Origin: Phlegmacium glaucopus
Taxonomy: Eukaryota; Basidiomycota; Agaricomycetes; Agaricales; Cortinariaceae
DNA length: 63,309 nucleotides
Direction of reading: 5' to 3'
NCBI GenBank assembly: GCA_015039465.1
Contig: MU130573.1
Coordinates: 327,555 to 390,863, forward strand
Position 1 is the stretch's first letter. Every line of letters begins with the position of its first letter. Of the stretch, positions 32,333 to 42,832 are shown piece by piece. The translations under genes and the position numbers were made by a program. The notes beneath the pieces were generated by a model, which was not told the DNA's origin, searched no databases, and was given only the letters and a program-made list of their open reading frames with translations.

Positions 32333-33180
32333 TAAGTAGCTGCAGGACCCCTGAAAGTACCCTTGGAACCCATATCCAAAAAGTCGAAATTTTCCAAATT
32401 TTTATCCGGACGGTTTTGGGCGATTTCTATCCGGATGGCGGATCTGGGTCCAGGTATGGGCAAATTTTATCCGGACGCGGATCTGGGTTACCCAAAAACC
32501 GCTATTTTCACTTTTTTCACTTTAAAATACACATTTTTCGCTCGGCGGCTTCTCTGGAGCCCTATTACGCATGCTACAAGCGTCTCATAAGTGAATTAGC
32601 CTAGTACATTAAGATTCCACAAAAATACAGCAAATCTTGCCATTTCGAGGCCCAGCTAAGCAGCAGCTAAGCTCGTCCTCTGCCGGTTTTTTCCTTCCAG
32701 CAAGAGCTTTCAAAGCTTCGAGAACTGTCTTGCTGCTACCTCTGATATCCGGTTCGTCATGGATTTCGATGAAGTCTGGTGATGACATGGGTTACGAGAT
32801 GTGAACAGGAGATGAAAACTCTAGATTGGTGTGATAAAATTTGGCTGAGCACAATACATCTTATCTTGTGAGGTAGAGTACAGGATATAATACTTAAAAC
32901 GCATGTCTACTTTATGTAGTGGTTAATGTCTCAGTTGATGACCCTTCTGGAAGGTCTTGCGTTCAGTTCCCCACTTGCACCCATTTTTTATCCGGAAGCG
33001 GCTCTGGGTTAGGTCGGCCGGTCCAATTTCTATCCGGAAATCCTCCTCTGGGTTCCGGCCAAAATGGCGCAATTTCTATCCGGACAGTGCTATGGGTTTT
33101 CAAAAAATTTCGAGAATTTTTATCCGGATCGGGATATGGGTTCCAAGGGTACTTTCAGGGGTCCTGTAGCTGCTACTTCT
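32333..33180. mobile_element. Element with about 45-bp inverted ends and TATCCGGA words
   Basis: The left end 32335-32377 (GTAGCTGCAGGACCCCTGAA ... CCCATATCC) and the right end 33132-33176 are inverted copies with a few differences. Inside, TTTTATCCGGA and ATTTCTATCCGGA words recur near 32400, 32430, 32470, 32990, 33030, 33075 and 33120, many followed by CTGGGTT or ATGGGTT. No transposase is encoded. A MITE-like or fold-back element is the simplest reading. Confidence 0.6.
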
Positions 33181-33350
33181 CAAAAATTATATAATACCAT
33201 ATGGGATATGCCTTTTCTCGGCACAAACCAAACACAGAGCAGTCCACTCTTGCCCTCCATACGACAAATAGTAATTGACTAAGTCTTCACCACAGTTTTT
33301 ACGCGTTTATGTGCCATATCTACAATATCTAGTTCTAGCTGGCCATGTGA

Positions 33351-33635
33351 TCATCTATCTACTACTAGTATCTGGATATCGTCACTTAGTCGAATGCCAA
33401 TATCATCGTCTCCATTCACTATATCGACATCTCCCGTTTCCGGTACTGGATTTGGATTATTAGCTGCAAAGCGCAAACTCCCGACAGTAGATTCTATCAT
33501 GGATTCCTGGTCGTGGTCCCGTGGAACGAGAATCCCATTGAGACCCGCACCAGGATGATTGTAGGTGTTATACCCTAGACAGCACCGTGTTATTAGTGAA
33601 ATAAGAAGTAACAATGACTGATGTTGTAAATACAT
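33351..33635 (-). CDS. Possible small secreted protein (94 aa)
   Basis: The ORF begins MYLQHQSLLLLISLITRCCLG, a plausible signal peptide, and continues with a hydrophilic, Asn/Asp-rich tail. No family was recognised. It lies between repeat DNA and duplicated flanking sequence, so a chance open frame is equally possible. Transcript evidence would decide. Confidence 0.2.
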   Translation of the reverse strand: MYLQHQSLLLLISLITRCCLGYNTYNHPGAGLNGILVPRDHDQESMIESTVGSLRFAANNPNPVPETGDVDIVNGDDDIGIRLSDDIQILVVDR

Positions 33636-33902
33636 AGAGCACTGTTTAATAAGAACGACGATATCATAAGCTTCATCGGCAGCGTCCGTCCCCAGAAGAA
33701 TGGAGGCTACCCACTACTAAGGGACCAAAAATTGACAAGACTGAAATTCAAGAGTAAGTAGTAAGTATTAGTACTGACAACCAAGGCCACCGACCTACTA
33801 GTAGATAATATACTAATACAGATTTAAGACAATAAAAACGACTGCACTGTACTAATACATTATACAAGGGGCCTTTTGCAGCTGTAGGGGGAAATAATTT
33901 AT

Positions 33903-34437
33903 TTAGCTGACGGTGATCCTACAAGTTGGCCCACGTTCCAAGGTAGCTTTTGGGAAACTGACGTTCAAAACACCATCTTTCATGGATGCTTTGATTTCGT
34001 CTTCCTATATCGCACGATGAGAAGGCAATCAAACACAGGAAGTGCACATGCCTTGACACCCAGGGGGAGTTGAATAGTTCTGCTGAATCGGCCTAAGCGG
34101 CGTTCACGAGTGACGGTATAACCTTTCTCAGTACACTTCTTCATATCACCCGTAACCGTAAGTCTCTCCTTACGAAGGCCGATCTGGATGTCATTCTTCG
34201 ACAATCCGGGGAACTCAAAGCTGGCGGTCACTAAGTTCTTCTCGACATCCTCGTACAAATCCATGCTACAAAAGCAGATTACGGGAAGTAAATGAAGGAA
34301 GAAGAACAGCGTTTTGCTTACCTGGGTTTGAGATAACGTAGTACAATGTTGTCGCCTTCGCCGTGACCGATATGAGGGCCTGAAAAAGCCTCTTCTTGCC
34401 CAAAACCGGGGAAAGGTTCATCAAAGGAACTCGACAT
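33903..34437 (-). CDS. Small heat shock protein (Hsp20), copy 2
   Basis: Three exons (34437-34322, 34265-34052, 34004-33903) give 143 residues. The same alpha-crystallin blocks as copy 1 occur: SFEFPGLSKNDIQI, RLTVTGD, RTIQLPLGVK and KDGVLNVSFPK, ending TCRITVS. The N-terminus is shorter and diverged (MSSSFDEPFPGFG). Exon 2 lacks four residues of copy 1 between its KKSTDSENDEK and Y. The second intron again starts with GC (AAG-GCATGT). Downstream flanks of both copies match, so the pair arose by tandem duplication of about 2.4 kb. Confidence 0.9.
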
Positions 34438-34905
34438 ATTGTGAAAAATAGTGCTGGAATTGAAGTGTGTGGTGGGTTAACACGAGTAAGATTATATGAC
34501 GCAGATGTGAGACTATAAGCGAAACAGGCCACGTGCTTCTAACGAGTGTGGCGCACCGTGCTTGAATTAACTGCCAAGACAGGTAGAAAGTTCCTCATAA
34601 TCGTATGTGAGGAGTAGTCGGGGAACCTCTAATTTTCAAGGGTAGGCCGCATGCCAAAAACTCTGATATAAAATTATAGTAAGTACACTCGGAAAATTCG
34701 AAGAGGGTGGTTTAAAAACAAAGTCAAGATCAGCTAAGTAATATAAAAGAGGTGGCAGTTAGTAAATTCCGTAAAGGTATATGCAGACGGGAAAAAGAGA
34801 AATTAAAACGTTACACAGCGTAAAGGCATTCAACCAACATGTACAACAAAAAACCCTTGCGCGTACCATCCTTATTCAAGGTCATACATTTCTCCCACGT
34901 CGCGT
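34438..34905. other. Intergenic upstream of Hsp20 copy 2
   Basis: No gene or canonical heat-shock element array (alternating nGAAn) was clearly seen. The 3' end of the disordered-protein gene lies at 34906. Confidence 0.4.
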
Positions 34906-37450
34906 TCAAGACTTATTATTCTTATCACCGTCGAAGAAAGCCACCAACTGTCCAATAGGCACTTTCCCAATGGGCTTCGGCATCGCAATCACCTTGAAGC
35001 TATCTCTGCTCTGCTTCCTCAGAATCAAAGGATCGATAAACTTAGTCCCTGCAACGGCGCTGACCATCCCATCTCCAGTGCCTCCTCCAGTATTAAGTCG
35101 CTCCGAGGACTTCGACCTTAACTTCGGTTTCAAAGGCGCAACAGAGGGCACCCCACCTAAACCGCCAATAACATTACCCCCAGACGCCATCGTATTAGAA
35201 CCCGGAATATTGGAGAACCCATAAGCCGATTGGGCACGAAGACGTCTATTAGACATTGGAGGTGAAGAAGGGTTAGCCACTTTGTAATCTCCCATCCCAC
35301 TGTTCATCAATCGCGCCGCAGTGGATTTACCAATCGTCTCTTCTCCTCCCAAGTCGATATCCTCAGTTTGATTGTCTCCGTCCATGTCTCGGCGGCTACC
35401 ACTGGTGGTGGAGGAGAAAAAGGCACTGTCGATAGATGATTGGGGTTTGGAGAATGATTTGGGAGTCCCCACCCTTGGAGGTTCTGCGGCGTTGGATGAT
35501 AGCTCATCGGGTGCAACAATCGGACCGCCAAGAGCCACTGTATATCGTTTCCTAGGCGTTGGACTGATACTCGTTTGCCTCTGAGTCGTAGAATTGGGTG
35601 GTGGAAGCCCAGTTGCGCTGCTAGTCCCAGTGACAGTTGGACTGATATTAACAGTGTGAGGGTTTGACAAGGGACGTCCACCGAAGGATGAAATAGAAGA
35701 AGTGGATGAATATGATGTAGAAGAATATGACGTGGAAGTTGATGATGGTAGACCTGCGCTGGGTAGCCCCGTGCTAGGTAATCCAGAAATAGGTATCGGT
35801 CGTGTGCGTACAGCTGCGTTGATTGAGCCAGGAGGAGAGTTGGTTGGAGAGAAAGTGTTCGGTGGGGAAGTATAATCGCCTTGAGGATAGGGCAGACGAG
35901 TTCCAGAAGGCGTTTTCGTGGAAGCCATTGGCGGACTGGTCGATTCCCTCGCAGTTGTAGACGAAAGGCGGCGATGGTGAGGGGTACTCGGCGAAACTGG
36001 TCCCGTGTTCTGTTGGACAATGACAGAAGAAATAGTTTGGGGACCAATAGAGACTGAGGTAACTTGGCTCTTGGGTGCAGAGGAAAGATTGGACGGAATA
36101 GTGGCTAGCTTTGCCATCTCACGACCCAATTCTCCGACTCGGCCTTGAAGCTCTAATACTTCTTCCCGAATCTCCTGAAGCTCCTGCAAAGGAATTTCCT
36201 TGGTCTCCTCTTTCAAAGAGGCAACTTCTTTTTCCTTCTCCTTATCTACAAGCCATCTTTCAACATCGTTCATGCGGTCTTCAAGGGCACGAACGTGTCC
36301 AACTGTCCATTTCTCCAATTTTTCAAAACGCTTCGCTATAGCCAGTAAGGTTCCAGGAACATCGAGTGTTCCTTGGGCGTTGAATTGGACATATATAGGT
36401 GGAGCTTCCCGAGAAGGAGAAGACGATATACTGTCTATGGTACGCATCGGAGAGGGAGTCAAGTTTGGAGCCATGTTTGTTAAACTCGGTCGAGATGGGG
36501 TTGGCGAGGATGGAGACGAAGGTACTGGACGTCTTTGGGGTGGAGCAACGGGAATATTGAGGTTTGTAAAGGCCGGATCGCTGAATTTGCCTTGAGCATT
36601 ACTTGGCCACTCCTTCTCTTTGGCTTTGCCGCCTTTCTTCTCTTTCTCTCTTGCTTTCGCATCAATGATGACCTGTTGAGCCGGTGTGAGGGCTTCTTTC
36701 GACGGGGTGAGCTTGCTCTTGGCTGCCGACCACCAGCTGCTCTCCTTTTGAGAACTGGAGGGCGAAGGAGGGTTAGACAGAGTTTGGGGGCGAGATGGAG
36801 GTGGTGGCAAGGACTTGGTAGTTTCCACCATAGCAAGGACGCGTTCCTCGACAAGTTTACGCTGCTGAGCCTCTTTGGTAAGGATGGCTTCTGCCTCCCG
36901 TCGACTTCGATCGCGTTCGCGTTCTGCTTCCGCCTCGAGTTCGGCGTCGGTAAGAGACCCTCCCGGAGACCTCGGAGCTATCCCTCCGACGAACGCATTG
37001 ACTCGTTGAACAAAACTTGCTGCGAGATGAGATACTGACGATGCCGGCGATGGCGATCGCTGCCATGTAGCGGGATCGTCAACTTCATCGTCAGAGCCAT
37101 CCTCTGAGCCATTGTCTGGTTCTATTCCCGTCGATGAATCCATAATGTACCCATTCCGAAGCGGTGAAGGGGGTCGGGGAGATGGTTTACGACCGCCATC
37201 CGGCTAGCAAGAGATAGAATAAATATGAGTGATTTTCACTTTCAAGTTTGTAATAAAAATAATTTCGATCCGCGCATCATGAAAAAATGGCCTTTAAAAA
37301 TATAAAGATCTTACGAACCAGACCAAGTGACTGAGATTGCTGTGATGCGGCAGGTGCAGTCATTCTTCTCTGGTTTTTCTGGGTTGCTGTCAGTTGGTTT
37401 GGTAGCTGGCGGGTTGCACCGAAATTGTGGGTGGATGGAGAACTGGCCAT
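34906..37450 (-). CDS. Disordered protein with central coiled coil, function unknown
   Basis: Two exons give 809 residues: 37450-37319 (MASSPSTHNFGATRQ...) and 37203-34906. The donor used is GTTCGT at 37318; the stronger-looking GTAAGA four bases on would shift the frame to a stop. An alternative is a start at ATG 37143 in exon 2. The sequence is low complexity (Ser/Pro/Thr), with a charged helix (ELEAEAERERDRSRREAEAI) and a coiled coil around residues 330-410 (VRALEDRMNDVERWLVDKEK, REEVLELQGRVGELGREMAK). The last 45 residues (DPLILRKQSRDSFKVIAMPK, PIGQLVAFFDGDK) look conserved. I do not recognise the family. A scaffold or polarity protein is a guess. Confidence 0.75.
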
Positions 37451-39036
37451 TTATCGTGCCCCTCCTGTGCTGAGGTCGTCGATGTTGGTCTAGAAGCCGC
37501 CTTCGTTTGCCGGTGTTTGTTTGTATTTCTTTGGTAGCGCAAAGAGAACCTTTTATGCTTTCACACCCAAATACCAATAGGACATTGACTCACACCCAAT
37601 GTGAAATTTCAGACAATTATTCTCTCTATCTAATTCCTAATTTTTTATTTTATTTACCCAAGATTGCATCAGTATTACATCGTAGTCCTGTTAGGAAATG
37701 GCAGGGCCCGTTTGGGTAACCCTTACTCACCTCACAGGTTACAGGTACAGACTGGGGGTTATGGCCCTATGGGTGCAGGTGCGGGTTCTCCTACCTGCCA
37801 GCTTCAAAACCAGTCCAAGAATATCCAAGGCCATCAGTAAATTGACATTTTACTTTTGGGGGTTTCACTGGTTTTCAGGTTTTCAAACCAAAAACCTGTC
37901 TTGGTATTATAGTATAGAGTGCCTGGAAAGGTTACTAGACTTCTACTCCCCAAATGAATGGGCCAATGCAGGGCCAATGCTCTCCTCTTTGCCCACAACC
38001 ATGCCAATGCTGATCCATTGCTGAGCCCAAGTTGGCTGGTGGCTGGTGGCTTAGGCTGTCCTGGTATAGGCCTGGCAAATCTGCTAGGCCCATACCATAC
38101 ACTACAGTAAAGTCTAGCAAAGCAGAATTGTATGCTACACTGTATGCCTTCTCTCCACAGAATCATATACCAATGTGGACTAGTTTGCCTTCATCCTAGA
38201 ATTGAAAAAGACCAGACTGGCCCACAAAAGACTGGAGACCATGGTCTATCATAGTCTTTTCAGCCAAAAAATTCAACATATTTTAGGATTATGAATCAGT
38301 AAATTTATTAACATACCTTTTAGCTTTAAAACTAGTGATGGACAGGTCCAGTGTGGTCTGGTTCCCTGGCTTTTTTGCCAAACTGAGAACCAAACTTATG
38401 GTTCAGTTCAGGCATTTGGCTGAACCTTGAACTGAACCTTGGTTCAGGTCCAGTTCAGGTCCTGTTCAGGTTTGAACCTGTATTTTCTCCCACCATTGTA
38501 TTTGCCTAGAAAATCCTTCAAAACATTGCCCTCATGTAAATGCATAGTTTTCTGGTGAAGTAGATGTTTTTAGTAGGGGATTTTCCTTGAATTTGAGCCA
38601 AATTTGGCATGGTGTGTCCACTGTCTAATAATTAATAAAATCACCAATAAGATCCACCTTATGCTCCTTATGGCTACCATAAATGCTTGTAGTATTCAAT
38701 AGATGCTTATATATGCTCATGGGCAGAAATTGTACAAATAATGTCACAAAATCATGAAAAATCAGGAAAAAATACCTGCTCATGGCATTCAGTTTGAACC
38801 AAGTTCAAACCTCTTCAATTCTGCCAAACCTTGAACTGGACTTAGCCATCACTATTTAAGATGAGCCTAAGAATGTTAATTTATATTGAGAATTGGTGTA
38901 TTTATGAAGATATTCTGGTGCATTTACTACTTCAACCATATATTTGTCAATTTTGAACCAATTAGTATGTTCTTGGGTGCATTTCAGAGGGTATTTATAG
39001 GGATACACAGGACTAGTCCTAACCAATGAGACCAGT
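37451..39036. repeat. Repeat-rich intergenic with several word arrays
   Basis: There is no gene. Arrays or fragments include GGGTGCAGGTGCGGG (37770), GGCTGGTGGCTGGTGGC with TAGGCC (38030-38090), AGACCAGACTGGCCCAC and AGACTGGAGACCATGGTC (38208-38255), a GGTTCAGG / GAACCTG array (38341-38480), and TTGAACC words again at 38790-38840. AT-rich DNA lies between them. The array merges into the 3' end of the second NLR gene. Confidence 0.6.
38341..38490. repeat. GGTTCAGG / CCTGAACC-type word array
   Basis: About 150 bp of GTTCAGG, GGTTCAGTTC, TGAACCTTGAACTG and GTTCAGGTCC words on both strands. The architecture matches the other word arrays but the word differs. Confidence 0.75.
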
Positions 39037-42000
39037 TCACCTAAACCGGTCTTTTCTGGTCTTAGTCTGGTCTTTTTGCAGGTTTTTTGTAGTCTTTATA
39101 CTGAACTTCAAAGCACAAGCCTTAATCCACCTTCCCTGCTTACAGTATGTTCTTGCTAGATTTCTCATGTTTTTTAGGGTGAATGGATGTTCTACACCAA
39201 GCACCTTTTTCATCATGTCCACAACTTGAACTTGCAGTTGCTCTGCTTCAGTCAATCTTCCTTGATCATAGTATATACATGCTAGATTTCCCATGCTTAT
39301 GAGGGTGGCTAGATGTTCTGTGCCAAGCACCTTCTTCCTTGTGTCCATGACTTGAACCTCCAGCTGCTCTGCCTCATTCAATCTTCCCAGAATGCGGTAT
39401 GTGTTTGCTAGATTTCCCATGCTTATGAGGGTGTCTGGATGTTCTGCACCAAACACCTTCTTCATCATGTCCATGACTTGAACACCCAGCTGCTCTGCCT
39501 CATTCCATCTTCTTTGCTTATAGTATGTGCTTCTTAGATTTCCCATGCTTCTGAGGGTGTCTGGATGTTCTACACCAAGTACCTTCTTCATCATGTCCAT
39601 GACTTGAATATCCAGCTGCTCTGCCTCATTCCATCTTCCTTGATAGCGGTATGTGTTTGCTAGATTTCCCATGCTTCTGAGGGTGTTTGGATGTTCTGCT
39701 CCAAGCACCTTCTTTCTCATGTCCAGGGCTTGAACTTCCAGCTGCTCTGCCTTATTCCATTTTCCTTGATGACGGTATGTGTTTGCTAGATTTCCCATGC
39801 TGTTGAGGGTCTCTGGATTTTCTGCACCAAGCACCTTCTTCTTCATATCCATGACTTGAACCTCCAGCTGCTCTGCCTCCTTCAATTTTCCTTTACTACC
39901 ATATGCATTTGCTAGATTTCCCATGCTTTTGAGGGTGCTTGGATGTTCTGCCCCAAGTGCCTTCTTCCTCATGTCCACAACTTGAACACCCAGCTGCTCT
40001 GCATTGTTCCAGTCTCCATTCTCCTCCATTACTAGTACAAAATTGACCCATTTATCATCATAGTATTGAATAAGTCCCATCTGGCTTCCATATAACTCAT
40101 TTGCCTTGATATGTGGAAAAATTAACTGCCTCAGGGCACAATCATGACTGGTAAATCCAGGAGTAATTGCACAGGACAAGATTATGCTGCCCATTTGACA
40201 CATTCTTTGCTGTTCAGATTTCTGCATTTGATCTCGACTCCAGGAGTGTACCAGAGGATGAACAGAAAATATTTCAGATGATTGTCCTCTCTTCACCAAA
40301 GAGAAGGCAAAAAGCACACTAATACCCGCTCCAAAGATGAATTCATCCCAGTGACCATTATTGTTCAAGGCAAGCAGAGTATGATCCAGTAAAGTGATTG
40401 CCAGGGGTAGCTTTCCAGCTGCATCATCAACATATTTCCTGGACTCCTCAGCAGCAGATTGGAATATTTCTCTAGAGATATTACTATGATGATAGAAAGC
40501 ACAAATTTGAAGAATTAGGATTGCAGCCTGGGCTGCTTGTGCATCTCCAACAGTAGATCTAGCTCTCTTTTCTATCTCTTTAAAAGATAGATCCCAGGTC
40601 CCATACACTGTCTTATTATAATTTGATGCTCCTGTGAAGATAGCATCTGACATAAGACTCTGATGATGTAATGAGAATTGTCCCAGATATTCATTGATAT
40701 TACATTTCCCAGCATCAATGTAAGCACCAGCATGATCAACAGCAAGAGGAATACAGCCAAGTTCATTGACAATGCTTTTAGCTGCTTGGACATGCTCAGG
40801 TGATGGATCCAAATAGCTAGCTCTGAGAAGTAGAGCTATAGCATCTGGCTCCTCCATCCCATTGATCTCAATTACATTCTGAAATGATATGATCCTTCCC
40901 ATGGATCTGCTCCTACTGGTAATCAGAATATTACCTCTTCTGCCTAGGGGAATGAACTTGGCCACATCCTCTGGAGAAGGATCATCAGCATTATCAAACA
41001 CAATCAACCATTCCTCTTGAATACAAGACATCCACTGGAGGACAGACTCAACTGAGCCATCAACACCAGAAGCTTGTGCAGCAGGAATGTAAGATATATC
41101 CTTGAGAGACCTTGTAATGCTCTCAAGAGAGGAGGCATCAACCCAGAACACATGTGAAAAACTAGAGCAAGGAATAAATCCAATGTTGTGAATCTCAATG
41201 TGAAGACACTTACCTGTCAGACATTTCTTCTATGAATTTGAGACAGATCTGGGTCTTTCCAATCCCTCCCATTCCCCAGAGGAGACAAGAATGCCTCGAC
41301 ATCAGTCCATTGTTAGCACGACAAACAAAAATTTTCCCAAGTTTGTCGAGTTCATCTTTCCGTCCAGTAAAGAATAGACTGGCAATTGGTGTCTGAGGTA
41401 TGGGGACCTTCATCCGCCCTTCGAAATTATTAACAATATTGTACTGGCAGATCAATTCTTGCTAAATCATTTACACAGCCTACAATACAAGAAAGACTTA
41501 CAAAAGTGCCACCAGTGACGAATACAGACTTGGCATCCAGAAAGGGAGTCGGGAGGGGATGCTGAGTCTGCTGCTCATCAGGAAAAGCCGAGAACAGTGG
41601 ATGTAAGCAACTCACCAAAGGGTTTTGTTGTGATTCCAAAGGTCCCGAGTTGGCTTGCATTATGGCATCAGGCGAGGAGAGTGAAATTTCTTCCGCATGG
41701 ACTACAGGAGCGACCTGAGCGTCATGGGCAGTCTGATCAACGACGACGATTGAGTAACTATGATGTAACGGGCTGATGAATGCTCACATGAGCAAGATCA
41801 ATCTCCAAAGCCGAAATCGACGCGGAGGCTTGAACGTCATGGGCAGTCTAATCGACGACGATGTGTGGGTAATTATGGATGTAATGAGCTAGGTTGAACG
41901 CTTACAGGGACGTCAGCGGCTTGAACGCGAGCATGGTCATTGGTCGCCAAGTCGGAGACTGGGGCGGAGACTTCGAGTTCATGGTCAGTCTGATTGACGA

Positions 42001-42140
42001 CGAAGGTTTAATGATTATGGATGCGATGGGCAAAGTTGAACACTCACAGAAATGCCAGCGGCTTGATTGACTTGACCGCTTGCAGCCGCAGCCAGAATGG
42101 ATGGCATGGGATCAGCAATGCTTGTTACGATTGTCGACAT
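39037..42140 (-). CDS. NB-ARC / TPR STAND protein (NLR-like), shorter paralogue with 7 TPRs
   Basis: Six exons (42140-42048, 41989-41906, 41847-41788, 41732-41502, 41443-41214, 41161-39037) give 940 residues. NB-ARC motifs are P-loop GMGGIGKT (about residue 216), LIVFDNADD, ILITSRSRS and GCIPLAVDHAG. They are followed by only seven 42-residue TPRs (VLGAEHPNTLRSMGNLANTY type). Upstream of the chosen ATG a decayed copy of the paralogue's basic N-terminus is visible (FFEKLFKSKKPKYPP) without ATG and with a stop, so the original start was lost. The C-terminus leaves the TPR pattern after GRWIKACALKF and runs into array DNA, suggesting 3' truncation. Expression and function are uncertain. Confidence 0.8.
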
Positions 42141-42230
42141 TATACTGCTTCAGGGCCTCAACCAAGAGTATCGGTGACGGTTAGAGGTGGATATTTTGGT
42201 TTCTTCGACTTGAAAAGTTTCTCAAAAAAC
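42048..42230 (-). pseudogene. Decayed first exon of the second NLR gene
   Basis: Compared with the paralogue's first exon, the ATG is missing. The basic patch survives as FFEKLFKSKKPKYPP, and a TGA follows after TDTLG. The homologous remainder (IADPMPSILAAAASGQVNQ) is in another frame and begins with its own ATG at 42140, which could rescue translation. Confidence 0.6.
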
Positions 42231-42832
42231 GAAGAGTGAGTCGTGGTTGGAATTGTGCAGATGGGCAAAAGCAAGATCCTCTCAATTACATAAGCACAGT
42301 CGTGTCGCACAATATTGCGAGATTGATTCTTGCCAGTGCGTCCCAGAAACGAAAATCGGAGTTTCCGTAAATGGATATTCGTTTGTTTTCATGGCCCGAC
42401 TGTCGCCATCAAGGAACGATGGGGCTCCGCCTGAAGTCTGGACAGTCCATTTTTGGTCGTCTTGGGTGTCTGAATCGTTTCGAGCTCGCCGTTGATGCCG
42501 ACGACACCCGTATCGATAGATGGGGTTTTTATTTCGCTTCCGAGCCAGTGACTCGCTTCGGCCAGATAGAGCCTTTTGCGAGGACATGGAACAAAATGCG
42601 AGCGCTTCAAGTTTGGGCAAGTGCCGTTTACTTATGTAGTCAGTCATAGCTTAGAGTGATAACATGTAACGCTTACAAATCCATGTACCAAACACAGTCG
42701 CCAATCTCATCCTATATTCATCCTCGAGGTTACTAAGGAGCTGTTGCAGTGAACGGAATTTGCTAGAAGACTCTATTTCTCTATAAGTTTACTTGGGTCA
42801 GAGCTTCAAGACCGTCAATTGCGGGGCCTCCA
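42231..42832. other. Intergenic, NLR to ATG1
   Basis: No confident gene. A TTACATAAGCA-like element near 42290 recurs upstream of the first NLR gene near 17520 ('cgattacataagcaggg'), so the NLR 5' flanks are paralogous too. Overlapping open frames at 42250-42650 on both strands show no recognisable domain. Confidence 0.4.

Larger units (their letters stand above)
32118..33902. other. Region between the two Hsp20 copies
   Basis: It holds the inverted-repeat element 32333-33180, an open frame on the minus strand at 33351-33635 and duplicated 3' flank of the second Hsp20 at 33720-33900. No other gene was recognised. Confidence 0.45.

Noticed and set aside
34906..37450. Assignment of the disordered coiled-coil protein to a named polarity or cytoskeletal family
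   Set aside because: Low-complexity and coiled-coil composition alone does not identify a family.
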